From positions 1-64,000 of the forward strand of contig JARVGI010000001.1 of NCBI GenBank assembly GCA_029762625.1: a stretch of DNA of 64,000 nt. The letters run 5' to 3'. The notes under the pieces were generated by a model, which saw only the letters and a list, made by a program, of their open reading frames with translations, was not told the origin of the DNA and did no database searches. Below, piece by piece: positions 48,141 to 57,093 of this stretch. Position 1 is the first letter of the stretch; every line of letters begins with the position of its first letter. The DNA is from Methanomicrobiaceae archaeon (GTDB lineage Archaea > Halobacteriota > Methanomicrobia > Methanomicrobiales > Methanomicrobiaceae). Made by a program: the position numbers and the translations under genes.

Positions 48141-48770
48141 GTGGGTGTTAGAGAATGGATTGTCCCTCAGGAAAAGTTGTTTTTTGATCTCTTCGAGAAA
48201 CAGGCAGCAGTACTGGTCGAGGCCTCCGATCACCTCGTTTCAATGATCGAGGACTACCGTGATATCAAAAACAAGGTGCACAAGATGAAACAGCTTGAGC
48301 ATCGCGGTGACGAGATCACCCACTCGATCTACGAGCACCTGAACCGGACCTTCATCACACCCCTTGAGCCTGAGGAAATATCCAGCCTGGCATCCGCGAT
48401 GGACGATATCCTCGACTATATCGATGGCACCGCCCAGCAGATGCTCGTCTACGGCATCGACGAGACCGATGACCATATGACCGAATTTTCCAAGCTGATC
48501 GCCCTCTGCGTGATCGAGATCCAGGGGGCCGTTCACGGGATCCGGGACATGAAAAACCCGAAATATATCGAGCAACGGTGCATCGAGATCAACCGCCTGG
48601 AGAACCTCGCCGACGACGTGCTCGGCCATGCCCTCAAAGAACTGTTCCAGAGCGATGATGCGATCACGATCATCAAGTTAAAGGACATCTACGAAAACCT
48701 CGAAAATGCCACCGACAAATGCGAAGACGCCGCAAACGTTCTGGGCGATATCGCCATCCGCCATTCCTGA
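48141..48770 (+). CDS. DUF47 (PhoU-like) Pit accessory protein
   Basis: A 209-residue all-helical protein of the DUF47/PhoU-like family, which modulates or couples to PiT phosphate transporters. Repeated acidic E/D-x3-D segments (HRGDEITHSIYEHLN, DDILDYIDGTAQQ, NRLENLADDVLGHAL) are the likely metal ligands. The GTG at 48141 gives the expected N-terminus; its ribosome site is weak. pit starts 6 bases after its stop. Confidence 0.9.
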   Translation: MGVREWIVPQEKLFFDLFEKQAAVLVEASDHLVSMIEDYRDIKNKVHKMKQLEHRGDEITHSIYEHLNRTFITPLEPEEISSLASAMDDILDYIDGTAQQMLVYGIDETDDHMTEFSKLIALCVIEIQGAVHGIRDMKNPKYIEQRCIEINRLENLADDVLGHALKELFQSDDAITIIKLKDIYENLENATDKCEDAANVLGDIAIRHS

Positions 48771-48775
48771 GTACC

Positions 48776-49957
48776 ATGGACCTCCTCGTTATTGCCGCGG
48801 GAATTCTCCTCGCCCTCCTTTTCAATTTTGTCAACGGCCTCAATGATGCGGCAAACTCCATTGCCACCGTCATCGCCACGAAAGCTCTCTCGCCGTTCAA
48901 GGCAGTCGTCCTCGCATCGTTTTTCAACCTCGTGGGACCGCTGGTCTTTACCACCGCCATTGCCAGGACCATCGGCAAAGGCATCGTCGATCCGCTCTTC
49001 CTCACCCCCCATGTCCTCCTCGCTGCGATGTTCGGCGCCGTGCTCTGGGTCTTTTTGTCATCCTATTTCGGTATTCCCGTGTCCAGCAGTCATGCCCTCA
49101 TCGGCGGCCTGCTCGGGGCGGGAGCTGCGGTCGGGGGGGCCGAAGCAATTCTCTGGCCTGCGGTGGAACTGGTCCGGCAGGTCGTGGTGTACGCCCTCCT
49201 CGGGGGCGTCCTCGTTGCCGCCGGCTACGGCCTGCTGCGGTGGTGGAAAGACGGAGAATGGAAAAACACGGTGGGCATCGGGTTCGTCACGGGAGTCTCC
49301 CTCACCGTCCCCCTCCTCATCATCACGGGGATCGTGGAGATCAAGGGGATCTTCGCCGTGGTGCTGTTCATCCTCGTGTCCCCGATGCTCGGATTCGTCG
49401 TCGCCTTCGTGTTCGGGCTTTTGATCATGCGCGTCTTTTCTTCCGCAAACCCGACCCGGTTAAACCGCGCCTTCAAACCCTTACAGATCGTCGCGGGGTC
49501 GTTTCAGGCCATCGGGCATGGCTCGAACGACGCCCAGAACGCCATGGGGGTCATCACCGCCATTCTCGTGTCTGCCGGGATCCTTTCGGATTTCACGGTC
49601 CCCCTGTGGGTGATTCTGGTGTCCTGCGGCGCCATAGCGCTGGGGACGCTCCTTGGCGGGTGGCGCGTGGTCGACAAGATGGCAAATAAAATCACCAAGA
49701 TCCGGCCGTACCAGGGATTCTCGGCGTCGACCGCGGGGGGAGGGGTGCTCTCGCTCATGACCGCGTTCGGTGTCCCTGTCTCCACCACCCACGCGATGAC
49801 CGGCTCCATCATGGGGGTGGGGTCGACGCGGGGGTATTCCGCGGTCAAGTGGGGGATTGTGCGCGAGATCGTCGCGGCATGGATCCTGACGATCCCTGCA
49901 TCCGCCATCGTGGCGTGGATCTGTTATATTCTCTATGCGAGCGTGCTGCTCCCCTGA
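48776..49957 (+). CDS. pit: PiT family inorganic phosphate transporter
   Basis: A 393-residue membrane transporter with about ten helices. Both inverted PD001131 signatures are present: FVNGLNDAANSIATV near residue 17 and IGHGSNDAQNAMGVI near residue 245, with VSSSHALIG and VSTTHAMTGSI. Predicted to bring in phosphate with Na+ or H+. ATG 48776; co-transcribed with the DUF47 gene. Confidence 0.94.
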   Translation: MDLLVIAAGILLALLFNFVNGLNDAANSIATVIATKALSPFKAVVLASFFNLVGPLVFTTAIARTIGKGIVDPLFLTPHVLLAAMFGAVLWVFLSSYFGIPVSSSHALIGGLLGAGAAVGGAEAILWPAVELVRQVVVYALLGGVLVAAGYGLLRWWKDGEWKNTVGIGFVTGVSLTVPLLIITGIVEIKGIFAVVLFILVSPMLGFVVAFVFGLLIMRVFSSANPTRLNRAFKPLQIVAGSFQAIGHGSNDAQNAMGVITAILVSAGILSDFTVPLWVILVSCGAIALGTLLGGWRVVDKMANKITKIRPYQGFSASTAGGGVLSLMTAFGVPVSTTHAMTGSIMGVGSTRGYSAVKWGIVREIVAAWILTIPASAIVAWICYILYASVLLP

Positions 49958-50608
49958 TCACGCGCCCCGTGTTTCCCGGAAATAGCGGCACCGGGCGCGG
50001 ATGATGCAGCGCTCGCATGCCGGGTTCCGGGCTTTGCAGATGCTCCGCCCGTGCAGGATGAAGAGGTAGTTGATCATCTTCCAGCACTCGTGCGGGAAGA
50101 TGGCCATCAGGTCGCGCTCGATCCTGTCGGCGTCGGTATGATCGGTGAGGCCGAGGCGGCGGGAGACGCGTGTGACGTGGGTGTCCACGGCGATCCCCTC
50201 GTGGATGCCGAAGGCGTGGTTCTGGACGATGTTGGCGGTTTTCCGGCCCACCCCCGGAATGGTGAGGAGTTCTTCCATGGTCGACGGCACCCTGCCGCCG
50301 AACTCCTCCGCCACCGCCGCGGCTGCTGATGTGATGTTCTTCGCCTTGGTGCGGTAGAGGCCGATCCTCCGCAGGATCCTCTCGAGATCCTGCCGCTCTG
50401 CCGATGCCAGCGCCTCCGGCGTCGGGTACCGGGAAAAGAGCGTCTCTTTGATCTCGTTGACCGCCCGGTCGGTGGTCTGTGCGGAGAGAATGGTGAGGAT
50501 GAGGGACTGGAAGGGATTTTCAAAATGAATGAACGGGCGGGGCTCTTTTCCTGCGGCGTATTCGGTTGCGAGGGCGCGATAGATGGCGCAGGCGTCTTCC
50601 CGTTTCAT
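49958..50608 (-). CDS. nth: Endonuclease III
   Basis: A 216-residue base-excision glycosylase/AP lyase for oxidised pyrimidines. HhH with Lys123 (GVGRKTANIV), Asp142 (VDTHVTR) and the [4Fe-4S] loop Cys191-x6-Cys198-x2-Cys201-x5-Cys207. It starts 5 bases after tRNA-Pro on the same strand, so the two share a transcript. Its stop abuts that of pit, with no gap. Confidence 0.95.
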   Translation of the reverse strand: MKREDACAIYRALATEYAAGKEPRPFIHFENPFQSLILTILSAQTTDRAVNEIKETLFSRYPTPEALASAERQDLERILRRIGLYRTKAKNITSAAAAVAEEFGGRVPSTMEELLTIPGVGRKTANIVQNHAFGIHEGIAVDTHVTRVSRRLGLTDHTDADRIERDLMAIFPHECWKMINYLFILHGRSICKARNPACERCIIRARCRYFRETRGA

Positions 50609-50612
50609 GGAA

Positions 50613-50687
50613 TGGGGCAGGGCAGATTCGAACTGCCGTCAAAGCGTCCCAAACGCTCTAGGATGGACCAGGCTACCCTACTGCCCC
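50613..50687 (-). tRNA. tRNA-Pro (TGG)
   Basis: A 75-base intronless tRNA. Acceptor GGGGCAG pairs with CTGCCCC, anticodon arm GAGCG-TTTGGGA-CGCTT gives TGG, T-arm GGCAG-TTCGAAT-CTGCC. Discriminator A, no encoded CCA. Only 4 bases separate it from the nth start codon. Confidence 0.93.
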
Positions 50688-50725
50688 GGTGTGTCACTAA
50701 ATATGCGCCTGCCCCTTAAAAATAC

Positions 50726-51448
50726 TTAACGTCTCCCGTCTCCCGAAACGGAGAGTGGATTCTGTCTCGATTCGCTGACCACGGTCCCCGAGAACTCGCC
50801 CTGCAGGACTGCCGTTTTCAGGGTTTCCGGGTCGCGCCCATCGATCACCACGAGCGGGATGCCGCTGCGCTGGATGACCTTGGCGGCGACGATGTCGATG
50901 ACCGTGTTGGCCCCCGCATCGAGACGCGAGCCGATGATGATGCGGAGCAGCTCTTCCGGCGTCAGGTACTCAAAACGGCGGGCATCCGGATCTTTTCTGG
51001 GATCCGCGCTGTAAATGCCGTCCACCGAGGTCGCATTGATCATGACATCGGCATGCACGCTCTCGGCGAGCACCGCGGATACGGCATCGGTGGTCTGCGC
51101 CGGGGTGACCCCTCCCATGACGACGATCCTGCCCTGCCCGGAGAACGTACGCGCCTCCTCGTAATTCGTGGCGATTTTCGGGTATGCTGCCTCCCCGAGC
51201 GCCCCGATGAGCAGGGCGGCATTGAGGCGGGTGACGGCGATCCCCAGTTCGTCCGAGAACGCCTCGTCGATTCCCAGTTTGCGCGCCGCGGTGATGTACC
51301 TCCGGGCCTCCCCGCCGCCTCCGATCACCACGTACAATGCACACTCCCGGGAAATATCGATCAATGCTTCCCGGTAGCGCTGGATGGTATTGGATTCAAG
51401 AGACGGGACGAGGACCGAGCCACCGAGTGAGAGCACTATGGTTTTCAT
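50726..51448 (-). CDS. pyrH: UMP kinase
   Basis: A 240-residue amino-acid-kinase-family enzyme making UDP from UMP with ATP. LSLGGSVLVPS at residues 6-16, VVIGGGGEARRYI, VVMGGVTPAQTTDAV and NATSVDGIYSADP are typical of the archaeal UMP kinase. ATG 51448; leading stretch further right overlaps the divergent SLOG gene region and is rejected. It is transcribed toward tRNA-Pro/nth. Confidence 0.93.
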   Translation of the reverse strand: MKTIVLSLGGSVLVPSLESNTIQRYREALIDISRECALYVVIGGGGEARRYITAARKLGIDEAFSDELGIAVTRLNAALLIGALGEAAYPKIATNYEEARTFSGQGRIVVMGGVTPAQTTDAVSAVLAESVHADVMINATSVDGIYSADPRKDPDARRFEYLTPEELLRIIIGSRLDAGANTVIDIVAAKVIQRSGIPLVVIDGRDPETLKTAVLQGEFSGTVVSESRQNPLSVSGDGRR

Positions 51449-51622
51449 TCCACCTAAGTATGGCGCGGGCTGTGCTATATGTGTAGTGCTGCCCCGAATG
51501 CCTGGATCTGGGGCGGCATGCCCACCGTAGCCTGCCTGTCGGACGGGCCGGCGCCGGGCGGAGAGGGCCCGTCCGGGGCCAAAAATTACATCTCTCCTCA
51601 CAGCGACCAATTGTTGCAACAG

Positions 51623-53260
51623 ATGGATATACCTCCCGGAATTACGGATCTGCGGCTCGATTCTTTGAAGATCCCGGTGACGGTGCGCATCGGGGTGACC
51701 GGCCAGCGGAGCGTGAAGGACCAACCGGCCATCCGGGCCAGCCTGCGGCAGGTGTTCTCCCGTCTTGACCAGATCCTCGCCACCACCCCTCACCGGTACA
51801 TCGCCCTGACCTCGCTGCTGGAGGGCGGAGACCGCCTTCTCGCAGAGGAGGTGCTCCGATGGCCCTCGCAGGAGATGGGGGAGGGATCGGAGCTGCACCT
51901 CGTTCTCCCCCACCCGGCGGAGGCGTATATAGAAGAATGCGCCACCCACGAGTCAAGGGAGCGCTGTGAGCTGATCCTCAGGCAGGCCTCGAGGATCGAG
52001 GTCTCAAAGGTGAAGGGACCCCGGGAGGCCGTCTGCGAAGATGTCGGCCGGACCATTGTCCAATCGTGCGATGTACTGGTCGCCATCTGGGACGGCGAGT
52101 CCTCCGCAACCCGGGGCGGGACGGGGGAGATGGTCCGGTACGCCCGGGTGGTGGGCAGGTCGATCTTCTGGATCCACCTCAATACCGGCAAGATCGTCGA
52201 GGAGCGCCACGGGGACGGGATCCTGGAATCGCTCGAGTACCTCGACGGCTTCAACCGGGAGCAGATCGACGCGAATGTCCTGAAACAGGGTTGCATCGAT
52301 CGTTTCGAGCGATTCTCGCTCAAAGCCCGTATGTGGGGCCTTGCAGGCGACATCCTCAACCCGCTGGGAGAGACGCTCCTGCCCCATTTCGTGATGGCGC
52401 ACCTTCTCAAGCGCCGGTACGAGCGCCTCTACACATGGGGGGGCGCGGCGGTCTATGCGCTTGCGGCGGCGGCGGTGGCCACCGTGACCATACAGACGCT
52501 GTTCTTCCCGGCGTACCACGAGCTGGTCTGGCTGGAGGTTGCGGAAATCGCCGCCATTCTGGCGCTCCTGATGCTCTCGCGGATCGGCGACTGGCACCGG
52601 AAATGGATCGACTACCGGTTCCTTTCAGAGCGGCTGCGGACCGCGATCTTTCTCTCGGTGTTCTGCGTGCCGGTGGAACGGCCCGCGCTGCCTCCCCATC
52701 TCAGCCTCTCGCATACGCCCAACGACTGGCTCAACACGGCATTCGAGGCGATACTCGAAAAGCGCCCCCTCGAGTACTGCAAGCTCGATATCCCCTTCGA
52801 ACCCCTGAAAAATTTCCTGATTTCCGCATGGATCGACGAGCAGATCTCCTTTTATGCCACGAACAGCACCTGGAACCGGGGCCGGTTCATGCTGCTCTCG
52901 GAGGCGGGCGACGGGCTGTTCACCCTGACGCTGATCCTTGCGGCGATCCATGCGATGGGGCTGGGGGACGGCTCCTCTGTGGGCCCCCTCGATACGACCG
53001 CCCTGCTTGCCGCCCTGACCATCATCCTCCCCGCCGTCGCCGGCACGATGGGCGCCATCCGGATCAAGCGGGAATACCTGAGGAATTCCGAACGATATGC
53101 CCACATGGTACGCCATCTCTCTGTCATCGGCAACCAGATCAAGCGGTCGGGGAACCATGCCGAGCTGATACGGACGCTGCGGGAGGCAAACGAGGTCACC
53201 CTCCGGGAACAGCAGGACTGGCGGGTGGTGTTCCGGTTCAGGGAGATCGATACTCCCTGA
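51623..53260 (+). CDS. SLOG-SLATT fusion: predicted nucleotide-sensing membrane effector
   Basis: A 545-residue protein. Residues about 15-190 form a Rossmann-like SLOG domain: VRIGVTGQRSV with the nucleotide-binding loop, ALTSLLEGGDRLLAEEVL, LVLPHPAEAYIEE and VLVAIWDGESS followed by GGTGEMVRYAR. The rest has two pairs of membrane helices (about 270-290 with 300-320, and 432-450 with 458-476) separated by a soluble stretch, as in SLATT/DUF4231 proteins. Such fusions are predicted from comparative genomics to sense a nucleotide signal and act on membranes in conflict systems. No cyclase lies nearby. The start is uncertain: ATG 51623 lacks a clear ribosome site and the frame opens at 51479. Confidence 0.7.
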   Translation: MDIPPGITDLRLDSLKIPVTVRIGVTGQRSVKDQPAIRASLRQVFSRLDQILATTPHRYIALTSLLEGGDRLLAEEVLRWPSQEMGEGSELHLVLPHPAEAYIEECATHESRERCELILRQASRIEVSKVKGPREAVCEDVGRTIVQSCDVLVAIWDGESSATRGGTGEMVRYARVVGRSIFWIHLNTGKIVEERHGDGILESLEYLDGFNREQIDANVLKQGCIDRFERFSLKARMWGLAGDILNPLGETLLPHFVMAHLLKRRYERLYTWGGAAVYALAAAAVATVTIQTLFFPAYHELVWLEVAEIAAILALLMLSRIGDWHRKWIDYRFLSERLRTAIFLSVFCVPVERPALPPHLSLSHTPNDWLNTAFEAILEKRPLEYCKLDIPFEPLKNFLISAWIDEQISFYATNSTWNRGRFMLLSEAGDGLFTLTLILAAIHAMGLGDGSSVGPLDTTALLAALTIILPAVAGTMGAIRIKREYLRNSERYAHMVRHLSVIGNQIKRSGNHAELIRTLREANEVTLREQQDWRVVFRFREIDTP

Positions 53261-53307
53261 CACCCCCGGCATGGCGGTTCATGCACCCCTCCGGCGGTGC
53301 GGTGTGC

Positions 53308-53315
53308 CTATATAG
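53308..53315 (+). promoter_or_regulatory. TATA box of amrS
   Basis: CTATATAG lies 39-46 bases before the GTG at 53354, shortly after the SLOG-SLATT stop, so amrS has its own promoter. Confidence 0.55.
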
Positions 53316-53353
53316 AAGGCCATGCAATAGAGGTTTCTGAGGGGGAACGACCC

Positions 53354-54370
53354 GTGCACGAGGCGCGTTTATACGAGAAACTCGAGGACGATGCGGTGCA
53401 GTGCTCGCTGTGCAGCCACCGCTGCCGTATCAAGGACGGGCGGTTCGGCATCTGCGGGGTGCGAAAGAACGTCGAGGGAACGCTCTACGCAATGACCTAC
53501 GGTAAAATCAGCGCGGAAGCGGTGGACCCCATCGAAAAAAAACCGCTCTTTCACTTTCTCCCCGGCAGCCTTTCGTACTCGCTGGGCAGCGTGGGGTGCA
53601 ATTTTCACTGCAAACACTGCCAGAACTGGCATATCTCCACGAAAACGTACGAAGAGGGGATCCTCCGTGACCTGAGCCCCCGGGAGGGGGTGGCACGGGC
53701 GCTCGACCGGGGGTGCGCGAGCATCGCGTGGACCTACAACGAGCCCACGATCTGGCACGAGTACGCGCTGGACATGGGCGCCCTCGCCCGCGCGCGCGGA
53801 CTTGGGACGGTGTATGTGACGAACGGGTATGCCACCGAAGAGGCATTGCGGGAACTGGCGCCCATGCTCGATGCGTTCAGGGTCGATATCAAGGCGTTTT
53901 CCGATTCATTCTACCGTGAGGTCGCCGGCGCCCGCCTCCAGCCCGTGCTCGATGCGACCGTGACCGCCCACGAGCTGGGGATGCATATCGAGACCGTCAC
54001 GCTGGTTATCCCGGGCCTCAACGACTCGATGGAGGAGATGGACGCCCTCATCCGCTGGGTGTACGAGAACCTCGGGCCGGACACCCCGATGCATTTTACC
54101 CGGTTCCATCCCGACTATACAATGCTCGATCATACCGCGACCCCGGTCAAGACGCTGGAGAAGATCTACGAGCATGCACGCAGCGTCGGGATCCGGTTCC
54201 CCTACCTCGGCAATGTCTTCGGCCACCGTTACGAAAACACCTGCTGTCCCGTCTGTGGCGCCCTTCTTATCGAGCGCAGCGGCTACGGGCTCCGTTTTGT
54301 CACCATGGAAGAGAAGCACTGCACGGAGTGTGGAGAGGCAATCCCCTATGTCGACCACATCCCGGACTGA
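53354..54370 (+). CDS. amrS: AmrS-type radical SAM enzyme (AmmeMemoRadiSam system)
   Basis: A 338-residue radical SAM protein. The cluster motif is CNFHCKHCQN (near residue 86-95), with an N-terminal Cys cluster CSLCSHRCRI and CGVRKN and a C-terminal zinc-like CCPVCG ... CTECG. This is the AmrS/PflA-like member of the three-part system with Memo and AMMECR1, neither of which is in the window. GTG 53354 follows GAGGGGG. The Mut7-C gene starts within its last 23 bases. Confidence 0.9.
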   Translation: MHEARLYEKLEDDAVQCSLCSHRCRIKDGRFGICGVRKNVEGTLYAMTYGKISAEAVDPIEKKPLFHFLPGSLSYSLGSVGCNFHCKHCQNWHISTKTYEEGILRDLSPREGVARALDRGCASIAWTYNEPTIWHEYALDMGALARARGLGTVYVTNGYATEEALRELAPMLDAFRVDIKAFSDSFYREVAGARLQPVLDATVTAHELGMHIETVTLVIPGLNDSMEEMDALIRWVYENLGPDTPMHFTRFHPDYTMLDHTATPVKTLEKIYEHARSVGIRFPYLGNVFGHRYENTCCPVCGALLIERSGYGLRFVTMEEKHCTECGEAIPYVDHIPD

Positions 54371-54866
54371 CGATCGGCCGGTGCGGTTCCTCGCCGACCG
54401 GATGCTGGGCACGCTCACCCGCTACTTGCGGTTCATGGGCTTCGATGTGCTCAGCGCAAACAGCCTCCGGCCCGGGAGCCGCCGTGAGGATACCACCCTT
54501 CTCGAGATCGCCGGCAGCGGGCAGCGCATCCTGCTCACGCGGGACCGCGAACTCGCCCGGCGGGGTGCGGACCGGGCGGTGCTGATCGAGTCTGAAGATG
54601 TCCTCGATCAGGTGCGCCAGCTCGTGCGGGCCGGGCTGATCGACCCGGACATCCGGCTGCGGATGCGGCGGTGTTCGCTCTGCAACGCCTGTCTCCGGCG
54701 GGCGAGCGAGGAGGAGATCAATAAGACCGAGTATGCCCCGGCAGAGCGTACCGGTCTTGCGTTCTACTGGTGCCCCCGGTGCAGGAAGCTCTACTGGATG
54801 GGATCTCACGGACGGAACCTCTCCGAGCGCCTGGACGAGGTGCGGGCCTTCGTGCAGCAGGACTGA
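54348..54866 (+). CDS. Mut7-C RNase domain protein
   Basis: A 172-residue protein with a Mut7-C PIN-like nuclease core: VRFLADRMLGTLTRYLRFMG with the first acidic residue, LLTRDRELARRG in the middle, and a C-terminal zinc ribbon built from CSLCNAC and CPRC (WCPRCRKLYWMGSHG). The fold suggests a metal-dependent RNase. It overlaps amrS by 23 bases, so the two are coupled. Confidence 0.88.
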   Translation: MSTTSRTDDRPVRFLADRMLGTLTRYLRFMGFDVLSANSLRPGSRREDTTLLEIAGSGQRILLTRDRELARRGADRAVLIESEDVLDQVRQLVRAGLIDPDIRLRMRRCSLCNACLRRASEEEINKTEYAPAERTGLAFYWCPRCRKLYWMGSHGRNLSERLDEVRAFVQQD

Positions 54867-54876
54867 GCGGTGCCTC

Positions 54877-55566
54877 TCACGGGAGGGCGTCCCAGCCCGC
54901 CCGCTCCCAGACCTCGTACTGGTGCGGCCAGTCATCTTTGTGGGCGCGCACCAGGTACTGCATCCGCTCCCGCATGGCTTTGTGGACGGCTTCCTGCTCG
55001 GGGATGACCTCTTTGGTGATGATGGCGTTTGCGAGCCGCGCGCCGAGTGCGTGCGCCTGCTGTTCTGCGGCGGGAAGCGAGGCAGCATCCGAACCCAGCA
55101 CCGCGTCGACGGCGCCCACGCTGGTGGCCCCGAGGATGGTGAGCACCTCGTTGAGGTAGGCTGCCACCCGGTCCGCCTGCGACCCGCCGGCGGTTGCCAC
55201 CGCACAGCCGTACTTCCCCGTGAATTGCTGGCAGTGGATCGCGTCGGCCATGCGGTCGATCAGGGCTTTGATCTGGGCGGTGGGCCCGTTGATGTAGTTG
55301 GGCGATCCCATGACGATGCCGTCGGCGTCGAGCATGGTGTCAAACACCCAGCCGAAATCGTCGTCACGGATGCACTCGCCCGTCGCGTAGCACACGCTGC
55401 ACCCGGTGCAGTACTCGATATCGAGTTCGCAGACGTCGATGAGCGATGTCTGCGCCCCCTGCTCCTTCGCGCCGTCGAGCACAGCCTGCACGAGCCTGCG
55501 CGTCCGGCTCTCCGCACCTCTCGGGCTCCCGTTCAGCCCGAGAATGGTGATCGTGGTCGTCTCCAT
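54877..55566 (-). CDS. Iron-sulfur flavoprotein (Isf-like)
   Basis: A 229-residue flavodoxin-fold NAD(P)H-FMN reductase-like protein. FMN site GLNGSPRGAESRT, PNYINGPTAQIKALIDR and GGSQADRV are present. Cys53-x2-Cys56-x2-Cys59-x5-Cys65 is the compact [4Fe-4S] motif of methanogen Isf, which reduces O2/H2O2 or shuttles electrons. Convergent with the Mut7-C gene, 10 bases apart. Confidence 0.87.
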   Translation of the reverse strand: METTTITILGLNGSPRGAESRTRRLVQAVLDGAKEQGAQTSLIDVCELDIEYCTGCSVCYATGECIRDDDFGWVFDTMLDADGIVMGSPNYINGPTAQIKALIDRMADAIHCQQFTGKYGCAVATAGGSQADRVAAYLNEVLTILGATSVGAVDAVLGSDAASLPAAEQQAHALGARLANAIITKEVIPEQEAVHKAMRERMQYLVRAHKDDWPHQYEVWERAGWDALP

Positions 55567-55650
55567 ACATTCCTGTTCGCGGCCCGACCATAATCTCTTT
55601 TGTGTGGGGAGGAAGGGGGGACGAAAAGAGGGCCCGGGGATACCTTTGGA

Positions 55651-56091
55651 TCACCGGTCGTACTGGGATGAGAGGATCTCCACTTCAGCCCGGTACTGGC
55701 GGCCTTTCTCCCCGTAGAGTTTAACGGTGTAGGTCTTGTGGTCGCCGGCGGAGATGCGCTCGAAGCTCTCCGTGGTCCATGTTCCCTGCGTCCCGTCCTC
55801 CTCATCGATGAGCCGGACGCGGGTGATGACGTGGTAGGCATCGATGGCCCCTCTGTTGTCCACGCGCACCGTCACCATCCAGTAGGGCGGGGTCGTAATA
55901 TGCTGCTGCATGCTGAGCACGCTGGCGGAGAGGGATGCACTGACCGGTGGCGTCGCCGTCGCAGCAGGGGTGGGTGCCGGCGGAGCGGGGCTGGCTGCAG
56001 GATCTATCAGGACCGCCTCTTCGGTGCATCCGGCGGTCAGGAGCAGTGCTCCGGCGAGGAGCAGGCTGATAAGGAGTAGTGCGGTTCGCAT
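55651..56091 (-). CDS. Lipoprotein with C-terminal beta-sandwich
   Basis: A 146-residue secreted lipoprotein. The signal segment ends in a lipobox LLTAGC (Cys21), followed by a Pro/Ala/Thr-rich linker (about 30-55). Residues about 60-146 look like a small Ig-like/FxLYD-type sandwich: YWMVTVRVDNRGAIDAYHV, then KTYTVKLYGEKGRQYRAEV. Common at the archaeal cell surface; partner unknown. Confidence 0.78.
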   Translation of the reverse strand: MRTALLLISLLLAGALLLTAGCTEEAVLIDPAASPAPPAPTPAATATPPVSASLSASVLSMQQHITTPPYWMVTVRVDNRGAIDAYHVITRVRLIDEEDGTQGTWTTESFERISAGDHKTYTVKLYGEKGRQYRAEVEILSSQYDR

Positions 56092-56298
56092 GGCTGGTCA
56101 CCATTCGGTATGCAGTATTTCTCTCCGGGGATAATGAATGCCCTGTTTTGTTTGCTCACCCCAATGCCGGATCGGCTCCTGGGAGGCGCGGTTTTGAGGA
56201 ATAACCGCACGCGTGCGGCAGCGCCGCTGCACCGCGATGCATGTTTAAGGCATCTGCGTCCAAAACCTTATCGTCGCAGCCGGAAAGAGGGGGTGGAA

Positions 56299-56916
56299 AT
56301 GCAGGAACTGTTCGCGTACGGTGCTCTCGCGTTCGTGATAGGTCTCACCGGCGCCGTTGCCCCGGGCCCCATGCTTGTGGCCACCATCCACGCGTCCGTC
56401 AGGGACGGGTGGAAGGCGGGGCCGATGGTCGTCGCGGGGCATATGGCCATCGAGATAGTGCTGTCCGCGCTGGTGCTGCTCGGATTTGCCGCGATCGCCC
56501 TGCAGTATTTTTCGCTGGTGGCCGCCGCGGGAGGGGTTGCTCTCATTATTTTCGGGGTGCTGAGCATCAGCAGCGCCTCTGCGCGGCAGACCTCCCCGGA
56601 GGATGCACCGCCGGCGGTCCACCCGGTCGTCGCCGGGGTGGTGACGAGCGCCTCGAACCCCTATTTCTGGATCTGGTGGCTCAGCATCGGGAGCGCGTTC
56701 ATCCTCTCCGGTTACCAGACGGGCATGATTATGGTGGTGGCGTTTCTGGGCGGGCACTGGATGGCGGATCTCGGGTACTATACACTGGTGGCCGCGGCGA
56801 CCGAACGGGGGCGCGAGCTGCTCCCGGAGAAGGGGTACCGCGTGGTTCTCTCGGCGACCGGGGTCTTTCTCATCGGATTCGGCCTGTACTATCTCTCCTC
56901 GGTGATACCTCGCTGA
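56299..56916 (+). CDS. LysE family translocator
   Basis: A 205-residue membrane exporter with about six helices, of the LysE/RhtB type that exports amino acids or derivatives. The N-terminus has GLTGAVAPGPMLVATIHASV, and SNPYFWIWW occurs in the middle, both typical. ATG 56299 follows GAGGGGGTGG. Stand-alone; substrate unknown. Confidence 0.88.
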   Translation: MQELFAYGALAFVIGLTGAVAPGPMLVATIHASVRDGWKAGPMVVAGHMAIEIVLSALVLLGFAAIALQYFSLVAAAGGVALIIFGVLSISSASARQTSPEDAPPAVHPVVAGVVTSASNPYFWIWWLSIGSAFILSGYQTGMIMVVAFLGGHWMADLGYYTLVAAATERGRELLPEKGYRVVLSATGVFLIGFGLYYLSSVIPR

Positions 56917-57093
56917 TTGTGGCGCGCGGACTCGTGCATCCCGCAGGGTGCGGGCGTCCTGCCGGGAATGTGAAAATAAAACGTTTATGTGCCCCTGCAC
57001 GAGAGTGTTGTTCAATCCGAACATTCTCGTTCCGGGATGGCGTGCCGGGCGGCGGTCGCTCGTCGTCCCTGCCCGCGAGGAGCGCACTACTCT

